Assembly: GCF_012689525.1 (NCBI RefSeq) | Contig: NZ_CP051516.1 | Coordinates: 2,046,001 to 2,110,000, forward strand | DNA from: Paraburkholderia aromaticivorans | GTDB taxonomy: Bacteria > Pseudomonadota > Gammaproteobacteria > Burkholderiales > Burkholderiaceae | DNA: 64,000 nucleotides | Direction: 5' to 3' | In this document: positions 22,928 to 33,251 of the stretch, piece after piece | Layout of the letters: every line of letters starts with the position of its first letter | Numbering within the stretch: the stretch's first letter is position 1 | The notes under the pieces: model-generated | Database searches by the model: none | What the model was told of the DNA's origin: nothing | The model's input: the letters and a program-made list of their open reading frames with translations, nothing else | Position numbers and translations under genes: made by a program

Positions 22928-22949
22928 TTCGTATCCGCTCGGGTACGTA
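22928..22949. promoter_or_regulatory. HipB operator candidate O1
   Basis: TTCGTATCCG-CT-CGGGTACGTA is a near-palindrome of the same 22-bp design as O3. It has one change in the left arm and one in the right. It is the most distal of four copies. Confidence 0.7.
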
Positions 22950-22978
22950 AACGGTCATATTCCCAGATTTGTCTATCT

Positions 22979-23000
22979 TTCGTACCCGATCAGGTACGAA
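22979..23000. promoter_or_regulatory. HipB operator candidate O2
   Basis: TTCGTACCCG-AT-CAGGTACGAA matches the 22-bp palindrome with one arm mismatch and starts 51 bases after O1. Confidence 0.75.
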
Positions 23001-23028
23001 ACGTCTCTATTGACGCTTGGCGCGTCGA

Positions 23029-23050
23029 TTCGTACCCGCTCGGGTACGAA
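23029..23050. promoter_or_regulatory. HipB operator candidate O3 (perfect palindrome)
   Basis: TTCGTACCCG-CT-CGGGTACGAA has perfectly complementary 10-bp arms and starts 50 bases after O2. It lies in the position expected for the -35 region of a hipB promoter whose -10 box is CATAAT at 23077-23082. Confidence 0.8.
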
Positions 23051-23079
23051 ATCGGATCCGAACTGCAGTCTCATGGCAT

Positions 23080-23101
23080 AATGTTCCCGAGCGGGTACGA
23101 A
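23080..23101. promoter_or_regulatory. HipB operator candidate O4 overlapping the -10 region
   Basis: The right arm CGGGTACGAA is perfect and the left arm (AATGTTCCCG) is degenerate. The site starts 51 bases after O3 and overlaps the candidate -10 box CATAAT (23077-23082), so binding here would block transcription of hipBA. Confidence 0.7.
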
Positions 23102-23119
23102 CGTTCACGGGGGCGAGTG

Positions 23120-23404
23120 ATGGAGTCCAACGTTTTCATCGGCAACATGACGGAGTTAGGCGATCTCGTGCGGGCGTCCAGGCTCGCGCAGGGGTTGACG
23201 CGCGACGACGTCGCCACCGCGACTGGCCTGTCTCCCAAGTTCATCACGCACATCGAGGCAGGTAAGCCAACGGCGCAAATCGGCAAGGTGCTGCATCTCC
23301 TCAGCGAACTGGGCATCACCCTGCGCGCCCAGGTTTCCGTAGACATTCCCGCAGACGTCTCCACCAAGGCATCCCATCGCCGACGGAGCTCCCATGGCCG
23401 CTAG
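23120..23404 (+). CDS. hipB: HipB-type antitoxin, XRE-family repressor
   Basis: HipB proteins neutralise the HipA kinase and repress their own operon. The chosen ATG at 23120 gives 94 residues (MESNVFIGNM); an in-frame ATG at 23147 is an alternative. A Cro/CI-type helix-turn-helix is visible at about 12-65 (LGDLVRASRLAQGLTRDDVA, then TGLSPKFITHIEAGK). The tail is basic (KASHRRRSSHGR) and may reach into the HipA interface or the DNA backbone. The stop overlaps hipA by 11 bases, implying translational coupling. Four palindromes upstream are the likely autoregulatory sites. Confidence 0.9.
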   Translation: MESNVFIGNMTELGDLVRASRLAQGLTRDDVATATGLSPKFITHIEAGKPTAQIGKVLHLLSELGITLRAQVSVDIPADVSTKASHRRRSSHGR

Positions 23405-24686
23405 AACGCTAGTCGCCTATGCGAATGGCCGGCGCGTGGGCGCCGTGAGCGATGACAGCGGTGTCTGGTCATTTGCCTACAACCAGGACTGGCTGGGTCG
23501 TGAAGACGCGTTTGCACTTTCACCCGCTTTCCCACTGGATGCACAGCCTTTCGTCGACGGCTCGAGCCAGCGGCCGGTGCAATGGTTCTTCGACAACCTG
23601 CTGCCTGAAGAGGAAATGCGCAGCGCGCTCGCCCGTGAGGCCAAGGTCGATGCGAGCGATGCGTGGGGACTGCTTGCCTATTACGGCCGGGAGTCGGCTG
23701 GCGCCTTGACGCTGCTTGCCGAGGGCGAACAGGAGACACCTGGCGGACTGCAGCCGTTGTCGTACGCGAATCTGGAGGCACGCATTCAGGCGATGCCGCA
23801 ACATGCGCTCACCGCGACGGCACCCAAACGCATGTCCGCGGCGGGCGCCCAACAGAAGCTGCTGCTGACCTTGCGAGGCAACGCGCCGGACTACGAACTG
23901 CTGGAGCCCGTGGGCAGTGAACCGTCCATGCATCTGCTCAAGCCCGACATGCGCAGCACGGGCTATCCGCATTCGGCGATCAACGAGTTTTTCTGCATGC
24001 GACTGGCGCACGCGATGGGCGTGCGTGTTCCGCCTACGCATTTTTTACGTGTGCCTTCGGCCTGCTACGTGATCGATCGATTCGACCGTGACACGAGCAG
24101 TGAGCCGGCTCGGCGGCTGCATACTGTCGACGCCATGCAGTTGTTGAACTACGACCGCAGCTTTAAATATCACAACGCGACCGCGCAGGTGCTCAGGGAT
24201 GCCATCGAGAAAACGAGCACGCGGGCAGTGGCGCGTCTCGATGTATTCCGATGGGCGATCTTCAATGTGCTCATCGGCAATGCCGACTCGCATCTGAAAA
24301 ACCTCTCGTTCTTCGTCACCGCTCGCGGTTACAGGCTGGCTCCGTTCTACGATCTGGTGAGCACGGTCGTCTACCACACGCCGACCTACCAGCCGCAGCA
24401 GCGGGACCGTTGGCCGCACTGCGACCTGACCATGCCTGTTGGAGACGCCACGCAGTTCGCGCAGATCAACAGAAAGAACATGCTGGCCTTCGGCGAAGCG
24501 CTTCGTCTTTCGCCGAAGGGTTCGGAAAGATTGCTGGATGACATGCTGGCCACACTCGACGCCCGCGTGGCGGACACCCGGCGCAGCGTCGGCGAAATCG
24601 CGCAGCCGAATGCCGGCGAAGTCCGCCTGCTCGATTCGATCGTTGCGATGCCGCTTGCGGAGATGAGCCGCGCCTTGCGCAAGTGA
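23394..24686 (+). CDS. hipA: HipA-type Ser/Thr kinase toxin
   Basis: HipA phosphorylates a translation factor (GltX in E. coli) and causes growth arrest or persistence. The 430 residues carry an N-terminal HipA domain (about 5-100), the flexible Gly-rich loop SAAGAQQKL with Ser148 aligning to the E. coli autophosphorylation Ser150, and the catalytic loop GNADSHLKN with Asp298. The metal-binding Asp320 is in FYDLVS. All catalytic residues appear intact, so the toxin should be active. The start overlaps hipB. The target of this particular homologue is not deducible from sequence. Confidence 0.93.
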   Translation: MAARTLVAYANGRRVGAVSDDSGVWSFAYNQDWLGREDAFALSPAFPLDAQPFVDGSSQRPVQWFFDNLLPEEEMRSALAREAKVDASDAWGLLAYYGRESAGALTLLAEGEQETPGGLQPLSYANLEARIQAMPQHALTATAPKRMSAAGAQQKLLLTLRGNAPDYELLEPVGSEPSMHLLKPDMRSTGYPHSAINEFFCMRLAHAMGVRVPPTHFLRVPSACYVIDRFDRDTSSEPARRLHTVDAMQLLNYDRSFKYHNATAQVLRDAIEKTSTRAVARLDVFRWAIFNVLIGNADSHLKNLSFFVTARGYRLAPFYDLVSTVVYHTPTYQPQQRDRWPHCDLTMPVGDATQFAQINRKNMLAFGEALRLSPKGSERLLDDMLATLDARVADTRRSVGEIAQPNAGEVRLLDSIVAMPLAEMSRALRK

Positions 24687-24710
24687 TTGCGGCGTAGCCG
24701 GGCGCATATG

Positions 24711-24744
24711 AAAAAGCCCCATTCAGTCATTGACTGAGTGGGGC
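24711..24744 (-). terminator. Intrinsic terminator for the parvulin-bolA-yciB operon
   Basis: Read on the minus strand, GCCCCACTCAGTCA and TGACTGAATGGGGC form a long stem with one mismatch and are followed by TTTTT. On the plus strand no T-run follows, so it is unlikely to stop hipA transcripts efficiently. Confidence 0.8.
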
Positions 24745-24829
24745 CATGAGCAGAAGCCGGGACCGCTGATAAACAAGAACCGATGTGTTCGCTCGAAGCG
24801 AGCCGTTCGATCCCCAGCGGCCAACCCGT

Positions 24830-25609
24830 TTACTGAATCTTCGCGTTCTTACGCAATCCTTCCTCGAACGCCTGCAGCTTTTCCTGCTGGATCTGCTGCG
24901 CGATCTGCGGACGCACTTGCTCCAGCGGCGGCGGCGTGATGTTGCGCACGTCGTCGACACGGATGATGTGCCAGCCGAATTGCGTATGCACCGGCGTGTC
25001 GGTCATCTGGCCTTTCTGCAGATGCGTAGCCGCGTCCGCGAATTCAGGCACATAGGCCTTCGGGTCCGACCAGTCCAGATCGCCGCCGTTCTTGCCCGAT
25101 CCCGGGTCCTTCGAGAATTGCTTGGCCAGATCCTCGAAGCTTGCGCCGGCCTTGATCTTCGCGATCAGGTCCTTTGCCTGCTGTTCGTTATCGACGAGGA
25201 TGTGGTGCAGGTGATATTCCTTGCCGCCCGCGTCCTTGATCAGCGCGTTGTAACGCGCGGTGACTTCGGCGTCGCTCGGCGCGTTGTTCTTCACGAAGTC
25301 TTCGATCAGCGCGCGCAGCACGACGGTTTGCTGTGCGACGGCGATTTGCGCCTTGATGTCCGGACGATTCGGCAGGCCGCGGCGCAGCGCTTCCTGCATG
25401 AGGATCTCGCGGTTCACCAGCTCTTCGCGCACGGCCGTTTGCAGTTGCGGCGTATTTTGCTGGCCTTGATGAACCAGTTGGTCGATCAGCGCATCGGCGC
25501 GTGCTTTGGGAATCGGCGTGCCGTTCACAACGGCGATGTTCTGTGCGAATGCAGGTGCGGCTGCAAATGCAGCCAGCAATACCCAAAGGCGGGTTTTCTT
25601 CAAGGTCAT
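24830..25609 (-). CDS. Periplasmic parvulin-type peptidyl-prolyl isomerase
   Basis: This 259-residue protein resembles the PpiC/PrsA/SurA-like foldases of beta-proteobacteria. A Sec signal peptide (LWVLLAAFAAAPAFA, cleaved before QNIAVVNG) leads into a SurA-type helical domain. A single parvulin domain spans about 130-235 (EYHLHHILVDN through GWHIIRVDDV). No lipobox is present. It is the last gene of yciB-bolA-parvulin, starting 11 bases after the bolA stop, with its AGGAA ribosome site next to that stop. Its clients are probably outer membrane or secreted proteins (inference). Confidence 0.9.
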   Translation of the reverse strand: MTLKKTRLWVLLAAFAAAPAFAQNIAVVNGTPIPKARADALIDQLVHQGQQNTPQLQTAVREELVNREILMQEALRRGLPNRPDIKAQIAVAQQTVVLRALIEDFVKNNAPSDAEVTARYNALIKDAGGKEYHLHHILVDNEQQAKDLIAKIKAGASFEDLAKQFSKDPGSGKNGGDLDWSDPKAYVPEFADAATHLQKGQMTDTPVHTQFGWHIIRVDDVRNITPPPLEQVRPQIAQQIQQEKLQAFEEGLRKNAKIQ

Positions 25610-25620
25610 CGAAAATTTTC

Positions 25621-25941
25621 CTAGCGGGGCAACAAAGCGAATTCTTCGGGCGTATACGCCGTGATGGCAAGGGCGTGAATGCCGCGCTGCATGGCATCAG
25701 CCAGCGCATCATACACCATGCGATGCCGCGCCACGCGGGCCTTGCCGGCGAATGCGGCCGCCACGATCGTGACACTGAAATGACCGCCGGCGGAGGCGCC
25801 GGCGTGACCGGCGTGCTGCGCGCTGTCGTCGGTGATCTGGATCGAAGCGACCGGCGCCAGCGCGGCGGCGAGGCGCGCCTCGATCAGCGCGGCGCGCTCG
25901 GCGGTGGTGGCGTGCATGAATACATCGGCGTCGCTCGTCAT
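25621..25941 (-). CDS. bolA: BolA family protein
   Basis: BolA proteins bind monothiol glutaredoxins and [2Fe-2S] clusters and affect envelope gene expression. The 106-residue protein shows the class fold with the conserved His in ARHRMVYDAL and the C-terminal LAITAYTPEEF. An insert, HAGHAGASAGGHF, is rich in His and Gly and could add metal ligands. The start at 25941 follows the yciB stop by one base and has an AAGGAAG site inside the yciB end, so translation is coupled. A later ATG (MHATTAER) is an alternative start. Confidence 0.9.
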   Translation of the reverse strand: MTSDADVFMHATTAERAALIEARLAAALAPVASIQITDDSAQHAGHAGASAGGHFSVTIVAAAFAGKARVARHRMVYDALADAMQRGIHALAITAYTPEEFALLPR

Positions 25942-25942
25942 G

Positions 25943-26473
25943 TCATTCTTCCTTCATATACTTCGACAGCCACAAACTCTGTCCGACGATGAACACCACC
26001 AGGCAGCCGGTGGCGCCGAACAGCTTGAAATTGACCCACTGGTCGGTCGTGTAGTTGTACGCGACGAACAGGTTGACTAGCCCGAGCAGCACGAAAAAGA
26101 TCGCCCACACGACATTCAGCTTGCCCCAGATCGCGTGCGGCAGCGTGATCTGCTTGCCCATCATCGCTTCGATCAGGTTCTTGTTGAAGGCCAGTTGCGA
26201 GACGATCAGCGCCACCGAAAACGCCCAATACAGCACAGTCGGCTTCCACTTGATGAACGTGTCGTTGTGCAGCACGAGCGTGGCGCCGCCGAACACGGTG
26301 ACGACGCCGAGGCTCACCCACAGCATCGGATCGACCTTGCGGTGGCGGAAAGCCACCCACGCGATCTGCACCAGCGTGGCGACGATCGCCACTGCCGTCG
26401 CCGTGAAAATGCCCCAGATCTTGAAGGCGACGAAGAACAGGATGATCGGGAACAGATCGAACAGGAATTTCAT
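25943..26473 (-). CDS. yciB: YciB/IspZ inner membrane protein, septation-related
   Basis: YciB is a multi-spanning inner membrane protein linked to cell-envelope synthesis and septation. The 176-residue protein has about five hydrophobic helices, starting with [19 protein letters not shown]. The family motif [14 protein letters not shown] and the ending [13 protein letters not shown] are visible. Its length is normal. It opens the three-gene minus-strand operon with bolA and the parvulin. No enzymatic function is claimed. Confidence 0.92.
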   Translation of the reverse strand: MKFLFDLFPIILFFVAFKIWGIFTATAVAIVATLVQIAWVAFRHRKVDPMLWVSLGVVTVFGGATLVLHNDTFIKWKPTVLYWAFSVALIVSQLAFNKNLIEAMMGKQITLPHAIWGKLNVVWAIFFVLLGLVNLFVAYNYTTDQWVNFKLFGATGCLVVFIVGQSLWLSKYMKEE

Positions 26474-26642
26474 TATCTGGTCGGGAGGTCGGAAATTGAG
26501 CGGAGAGTGAGCCGGAGAATATAAGGGCGCAGTGCGAAGCGTCGGGGCAACCGGTTCGCAAGCTGGATGAAGGGTGTCGCGGCCGGCGCGCGCCTGAATG
26601 GTCGCAGACGCCGGCCGGCAACGCGCCGGACTCCGCGCTGCG

Positions 26643-27065
26643 TTACTTGGGCTCGAATTGTAACGCAGCCGAATTGATGCAGTACCGCAGGCCGGTCGGC
26701 GCGGGTCCGTCTTCGAATACGTGACCCAGATGCGCGCCGCAGTTCTTGCATTCCACCTCGATGCGCAGCATGCCGTGCGCGCGGTCGGTTTTCTCGGCGA
26801 TCACTTCGCCGTCGATCGGCTTGAAGTAGCTCGGCCAGCCACAACCGGCGTCGAACTTGGTGTCCGATTCGAACAGCGGCGTGCCGCAACAGACGCAGTC
26901 ATAGATGCCGCGGTCCCAGTGGTCGTGGTAGCGGCCCGTGAACGGGCGCTCGGTGGCGGCGTGGCGCGTCACCTGATATTCGATGTCGGAAAGCTGCTTG
27001 CGCCACTCGGCGTCGTCTTTCTGCACGGCGGGGGCGTCGGTCTTGAGTTCGTCGGGTTTGTTCAT
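26643..27065 (-). CDS. msrB: Peptide-methionine (R)-S-oxide reductase
   Basis: MsrB reduces methionine-R-sulfoxide in proteins with thioredoxin. The 140-residue cytoplasmic form has two zinc-binding CxxC pairs (CVCCGTPLF and [10 protein letters not shown]) and the catalytic Cys129 in RYCINSAAL. No resolving Cys at about residue 65 was searched for in detail. No signal peptide and no MsrA fusion are present. It lies 119 bases downstream of selO on the same strand, which is suggestive because both proteins act in oxidative stress. Confidence 0.96.
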   Translation of the reverse strand: MNKPDELKTDAPAVQKDDAEWRKQLSDIEYQVTRHAATERPFTGRYHDHWDRGIYDCVCCGTPLFESDTKFDAGCGWPSYFKPIDGEVIAEKTDRAHGMLRIEVECKNCGAHLGHVFEDGPAPTGLRYCINSAALQFEPK

Positions 27066-27184
27066 GGTCGGGGTTCCTGTCTCGGGCTTGCTCGGGTCTG
27101 TTTTGGGGGCGGCTGGTTGCTCAGGCGGATTCGGCTCACTACGTCAATATGGACAATCAGCGCGATCAGAAGGCGTTCAGCGCG

Positions 27185-28741
27185 TCACGACGAGCAGCTC
27201 ACTTCCAGCGAGCTCGCCCAATCCGGCGGCAGCCCCGCATACGCTTCGTGCTCGGGCTGTTCGTCGAACGGACGGCGCAGCACGGCCGCCAGTCGTTCCA
27301 CTTCGGAAAAATCCTTCTCTTTCGCGTGACGGATCGCCGTTTCCGCCAGATGATTGCGAAGTACGAATTTGGGGTTCACACGGTTCATTGCAATGGTGCG
27401 TGCGGCGTCGTCGTGTGTTTCTTCGGACAGCCGCGCGCGGTAGTCGTTCGCCCAGGCGTCGAACGCGGCGCGGTCGAGAAACAGATCGCGCACCGGCGCG
27501 TCGCCGCTCGTGTCGTGCTTCGACACGCGGGCGAGATTGCGGAACGTCAGCGTGAAATCCGCGCGATTGGCGTGCATCACTTCGAAAAGACGGTTCACCA
27601 ACGCGTCGTCGCCGTCGCGTTCGATTTCGAGGCCGAGCTTGGCGCGCATGCGCCGCTCCAGCGCCGGAGCGAAACGATCCTTGAAACCGCCGAGCACGCG
27701 TTGCGCGTCTTCGATCGCCTTGTCGCCGCGCACGCTTTCCTCGTGCTTTTCGCCCAGCAGCGGCAGCAGCCCTTGCGCGAGGCAGAAGAGGTTCCAGTAA
27801 GCGATCTGCGGCTGCATCTTGTACGCGTAACGGCCTTGCGAATCGGAGTGATTGCAGATGTAGCCGGCGTCGAAGCCGTCCATGAAACCGAACGGACCGT
27901 AGTCGATGGTGAGACCGAGGATCGACATGTTGTCGGTGTTCATCACGCCGTGGCAGAAGCCGACCGCCTGCCAGTCGACCATCAGATCGGCGGTCGACAT
28001 GACCGCTTCATTCAGCAGCGCGAGATACGGGTCGTCGGCTTCGCGGCAATGCGGATAGAAACGCTCGATCACATGATCGGCGAGTGCGCGCAGCGCGTCG
28101 GTGCGATCGTTCGAATAGAAGTGCTCGAAGTGGCCGAAGCGCACGAAGCTCGGCGCCACGCGCGTGACCACGGCGGCCGTTTCGACCGTCTCGCGCCGCA
28201 CCGGCTGATCGGAGCCGATCACGCACAGCGCGCGCGTGGTCGGAATGCCGAGGTGATGCATCGCCTCCGAACACAGATACTCGCGGATCGACGAACGCAA
28301 CACCGCGCGGCCATCGCCCATGCGTGAATAGGGCGTGCGCCCCGCGCCTTTGAGCTGCAACTCGAAGCGCTGGCCGTCATGTTCGACTTCGCCGAGACCC
28401 AGCGCGCGGCCGTCGCCGAGCTGGCCGGCCCACACGCCGAACTGATGTCCCGAATACACCGACGCATAAGGCAGCGCCTCGGCCGGCCACTCGCGCGTGA
28501 CGTTGCCCGAAAACAATTCAGCAAAACCCGGATCATTCTCGAGGCCCGGCTCTAAACCGAGCAGCGCGCCGGTTTCGGCGGAGAACCCGACGAGGTACGG
28601 CGCATTGAGCGGCGCCGCCGGCAAACGCGTCAGAAACACGCTGCCGAGCCGTGCGAACGCGCTCTCGTGCAACGTGGTGAGTGCATCGGATAGAGCCGTC
28701 AAAGGCCCGGATAACCCTGCAATGCTTGGGGAAAACGACAT
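27185..28741 (-). CDS. selO: SelO-type protein adenylyltransferase (pseudokinase)
   Basis: SelO proteins use a flipped kinase fold to AMPylate targets during redox stress. I chose ATG 28741 (518 residues, [10 protein letters not shown]), since the in-frame extension to 28927 is unsupported. Motifs visible are [11 protein letters not shown] (nucleotide loop), [32 protein letters not shown] and [10 protein letters not shown] (catalytic and metal-binding regions). E. coli YdiU has the same motifs. The C-terminus ends CSS, as in SelO proteins where a terminal Cys or Sec is found. It is divergent from the acyl-CoA ligase. Confidence 0.93.
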   Translation of the reverse strand: MSFSPSIAGLSGPLTALSDALTTLHESAFARLGSVFLTRLPAAPLNAPYLVGFSAETGALLGLEPGLENDPGFAELFSGNVTREWPAEALPYASVYSGHQFGVWAGQLGDGRALGLGEVEHDGQRFELQLKGAGRTPYSRMGDGRAVLRSSIREYLCSEAMHHLGIPTTRALCVIGSDQPVRRETVETAAVVTRVAPSFVRFGHFEHFYSNDRTDALRALADHVIERFYPHCREADDPYLALLNEAVMSTADLMVDWQAVGFCHGVMNTDNMSILGLTIDYGPFGFMDGFDAGYICNHSDSQGRYAYKMQPQIAYWNLFCLAQGLLPLLGEKHEESVRGDKAIEDAQRVLGGFKDRFAPALERRMRAKLGLEIERDGDDALVNRLFEVMHANRADFTLTFRNLARVSKHDTSGDAPVRDLFLDRAAFDAWANDYRARLSEETHDDAARTIAMNRVNPKFVLRNHLAETAIRHAKEKDFSEVERLAAVLRRPFDEQPEHEAYAGLPPDWASSLEVSCSS

Positions 28742-28932
28742 GTTGAGCGCCTCTGGATTAACCGATATTGTAAGTCCGCGCCCGCGGAGCTGCTGGCCGG
28801 CCGTACGTCTGTCCCGTACCGATCCTGTCCAGATCGATTGCCGGCTTTGCGCTTTTCGCCGAAGGCGCGACGAGGCGCGCCCCCCGAGCTGCAAAACCAA
28901 TTGAAACGATCGAGCCGAGGAGACCACTCTTT

Positions 28933-30618
<1,686 letters not shown>

Positions 30619-30694
30619 AAATAAAAAAAGGAGAATTGAACGAGCGTGCTTTTTTGTGTATTCTGCCTGCTGAACCCGGAAAGTCAGACAATGG

Positions 30695-30748
30695 GTCGGA
30701 TCGCTGATCCGACTCGATGAACCGGATGGGCGGCATCTATTGCCGCCC
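30695..30748. promoter_or_regulatory. Two inverted repeats upstream of the FadB-like gene
   Basis: GTCGGATC-gct-GATCCGAC (30695-30713) is a perfect 8-bp palindrome, and GGGCGGCA-tctat-TGCCGCCC (30728-30748) is a second one. The first looks like a dimeric repressor site and the second like an RNA hairpin in the leader. The binding protein is unknown. Confidence 0.5.
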
Positions 30749-30777
30749 TAACGCATGGATCGCATGGAGGCAGGCAG

Positions 30778-32862
30778 ATGGCAGTGGACTACACAATTCA
30801 TGACGGCGTGGCCGTCATCACGCTGAACAATCCTCCCGTGAATGGCCTCGGCCTGTCGACGCGAGCGGGTATCGTCGATGGGATCGAGCGCGCGCAGAAC
30901 GATCCGGCCATCAAGGCCATCGTGCTGACAGGCGCGGGCAAGGCCTTTTCGGGCGGCGCCGACATCACCGAATTCAATACGTCGAAAGCCACCCAGGAGC
31001 CGACGCTCGCCACCGTCATCAAGACCGTGGAAGGCAGCGCGAAGCCGGTGGTGGCGGCGATTCACAGCGTCGCGATGGGCGGCGGTCTGGAATTGGCGCT
31101 CGGCGCGCATTACCGCATCGCCGCGCCCGGCGCGCAGATCGCGCTGCCGGAAGTAAAGCTTGGCATTCTGCCTGGCGCGGGCGGCACGCAGCGTCTGCCG
31201 CGCGCCATTGGTCTCGAAGCGGCGCTCAACATGATCGTCTCCGGTGCGCCTGTCATGTCGGAGAAGCTTGCTGACTCCGGTTTGTTCGATGAACTCGCGC
31301 AAGGCGATCTGGCCGAAGCCGCGCTGGCGTTGGCCCGCAAAGTCGGCGCGAAGGAAGGCCCGCATCCGAAGGTACGCGACCGTAAGATCGAGCATCCGAA
31401 CGCCGCCGGTTTCATCCAGTTCGCACGCAATACCGTCGCCGCGATGGCCAAGAATTTTCCCGCGCCGCAGAAATGTATCGACGCGGTGGAAGCGGGCGTG
31501 CAGAACGGCTTCGACAAGGGCCTCGCGTTCGAACGCGACTGCTTCATGGCGCTCGTGCAGACGCCGGAAAGCCATGCGCTGCGTCACGCGTTCTTTGGCG
31601 AACGTGCGGCGAGCAAGATTCCCGATGTGGCGTCGGACACGCCGGTGCGCGACATCAGCCAGGTGGCCGTGATCGGCGCGGGCACGATGGGCGGCGGTAT
31701 CGCGATGAACTTCATCAACGCGGGTATTCCGGTCATGCTGCTGGAAACGAAACAGGAAGCGCTCGACCGCGGCGTCGCCACGATCCGCAAGAACTACGAA
31801 GCGACCGTCAAGAAGGGCAAGCTCAAACCTGAAGCGCTCGAACAGCGCATGGCGCTGATCACGCCCACGCTTTGCTACGACGACCTCAAGAACGCTGACC
31901 TGATCGTCGAAGCGGTGTTCGAAGAACTCGGCGTGAAAGAGCAGGTGTTCAAGCGTCTGGATGAAGTGGCAAAGAAAGGCGCGATCCTCGCCTCGAATAC
32001 TTCCACGCTCGACGTCGACAAGATCGCCGCTTTCACCAAGCGTCCGCAGGACGTGGTCGGTATGCACTTCTTCAGCCCGGCCAACGTGATGAAGCTGCTC
32101 GAAGTGGTGCGCGGCAAGGAGACGGCGAAAGACGTGCTGGCCACCGTCATGAAGCTCGCCAAGAAGATTAAAAAGACCGCCGTGGTCTCGGGCGTGTGCG
32201 ACGGTTTCATCGGCAACCGGATGATCGAGCAGTACATCCGCCAGGCGCTCTTCATGCTCGAAGAAGGCGCGCTGCCCGCGCAGGTCGATCGTGCGATCGA
32301 GAAGTTCGGCTTCGCGATGGGTCCGTTCCGCATGAGCGACCTGGCCGGCAACGACATCGGCTGGGCGATCCGCAAGCGCCGTTATCTGGAACATCCGGAG
32401 ATGCATTACTCGAAGATCGCTGACCGTCTGTGCGAGACGGGGCGCTTCGGCCAGAAGACCGGCGGCGGCTGGTACGACTACAAGGCGGGCGACCGCACCG
32501 CGTATCCGTCGAAAGTGGTCGATGAAATGATCATCGCGTTCTCGAAGGAAGCCAACGCCGAGCGCCGCAAGATCAGCGACGAGGAAATCGTCGAGCGGCT
32601 CGTGTTCGCGCTCGTGAACGAAGGCGCGAAGATTCTCGAAGAAGGCATTGCGTCGAAGGCGTCGGATATCGACATGGTCTATCTGACCGGCTACGGCTTC
32701 CCGCTCTATCGCGGCGGCCCGATGCTGTACGCGGACACGGTCGGCCTCTACAACGTCGAGCGCGCGATTCGCCGCTACGCGGCGCGGCCGAACGGCGATG
32801 CCTGGCAGTTGGCGCCGAGCATCGCGGAACTGGCGGCCAAGGGCCGTGGGTTCAACGGCTGA
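30778..32862 (+). CDS. Bifunctional enoyl-CoA hydratase / 3-hydroxyacyl-CoA dehydrogenase
   Basis: The 694-residue protein carries two beta-oxidation steps. The N-terminal crotonase domain (about 1-190) has GAGKAFSGGADI and the oxyanion-hole motif MGGGLELALG, plus LPEVKLGILPGAGG with a catalytic Glu. The dehydrogenase part has the NAD-binding motif VIGAGTMGGGIAM at about 298-310, the HFFSPANVMKLLE motif, and a duplicated C-terminal domain that ends near 690. It is FadB/PaaC/FadJ-like in layout. It lies between the acyl-CoA ligase and the thiolase. AGGAGGCAGGCAG before the ATG contains a good ribosome site. Confidence 0.93.
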   Translation: MAVDYTIHDGVAVITLNNPPVNGLGLSTRAGIVDGIERAQNDPAIKAIVLTGAGKAFSGGADITEFNTSKATQEPTLATVIKTVEGSAKPVVAAIHSVAMGGGLELALGAHYRIAAPGAQIALPEVKLGILPGAGGTQRLPRAIGLEAALNMIVSGAPVMSEKLADSGLFDELAQGDLAEAALALARKVGAKEGPHPKVRDRKIEHPNAAGFIQFARNTVAAMAKNFPAPQKCIDAVEAGVQNGFDKGLAFERDCFMALVQTPESHALRHAFFGERAASKIPDVASDTPVRDISQVAVIGAGTMGGGIAMNFINAGIPVMLLETKQEALDRGVATIRKNYEATVKKGKLKPEALEQRMALITPTLCYDDLKNADLIVEAVFEELGVKEQVFKRLDEVAKKGAILASNTSTLDVDKIAAFTKRPQDVVGMHFFSPANVMKLLEVVRGKETAKDVLATVMKLAKKIKKTAVVSGVCDGFIGNRMIEQYIRQALFMLEEGALPAQVDRAIEKFGFAMGPFRMSDLAGNDIGWAIRKRRYLEHPEMHYSKIADRLCETGRFGQKTGGGWYDYKAGDRTAYPSKVVDEMIIAFSKEANAERRKISDEEIVERLVFALVNEGAKILEEGIASKASDIDMVYLTGYGFPLYRGGPMLYADTVGLYNVERAIRRYAARPNGDAWQLAPSIAELAAKGRGFNG

Positions 32863-33251
32863 GCCACAGCGCGAGTGAATTGACTGAGGTGGCGCTACGC
32901 GGCGATTCGCTGGCGCGCCACCATCGACATCTGGAAGCAGCGACCAATTTGTATGGGACCGGAGTAAGTGCCTTCATGGGACTGGAGTAGCGCGTTAAAG
33001 CGCGAACCCGGTCGACAACTGAAGCGCTAACTCTGGTCGACCGCTTTGCATGGGACCAAAGTAAGCGCTAAAGCGCTAACTCTGGTCGACCGCTTTGCAT
33101 GGGACCAAAGTAAGCGCTAAAGCGCTAACTCTGGTCGACCGCTTTGCATGGGACCAAAGTAAGCGCTAAAGCGCTAACTCTGGTCGACCGCTTTGCATGG
33201 GACCAAAGTAAGCGCTAAAGCGCTAACTCTGGTCGACACAGGAGAATACGC
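32863..33251. other. Repeat-filled spacer between the FadB-like gene and the thiolase
   Basis: The 389-base gap holds no gene. Most of it is the 49-bp hairpin array described separately, preceded at about 32945-33020 by decayed arm-like segments such as GGGACCGGAGTAAG and GGGACTGGAGTAGCGCG. The final partial repeat runs into the thiolase ribosome site ACAGGAGA. Confidence 0.8.
33023..33237 (+). repeat. 49-bp tandem repeat array of imperfect hairpins (4.3 copies)
   Basis: Four complete, apparently identical 49-bp units begin at 33023, 33072, 33121 and 33170, followed by a truncated copy from 33219. Within each unit AGCGCTAACTCTGGTC is complementary to GACCAAAGTAAGCGCT at 14 of 16 positions, separated by a 15-base loop. 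Each unit can thus form a cruciform or RNA hairpin. No unique spacers exist, so it is not a CRISPR array. Confidence 0.92.

Noticed and set aside
24711..24744. Terminator of hipA
   Set aside because: The T-run follows the hairpin only on the minus strand, so it belongs to the convergent parvulin operon.
30748..32406. 552-codon open frame antisense to the FadB-like gene
   Set aside because: No motifs and no ribosome site; the sense strand has two recognisable enzyme domains.
33023..33237. Possible CRISPR array
   Set aside because: The 49-bp units follow each other directly without unique spacers, and no cas genes are near.
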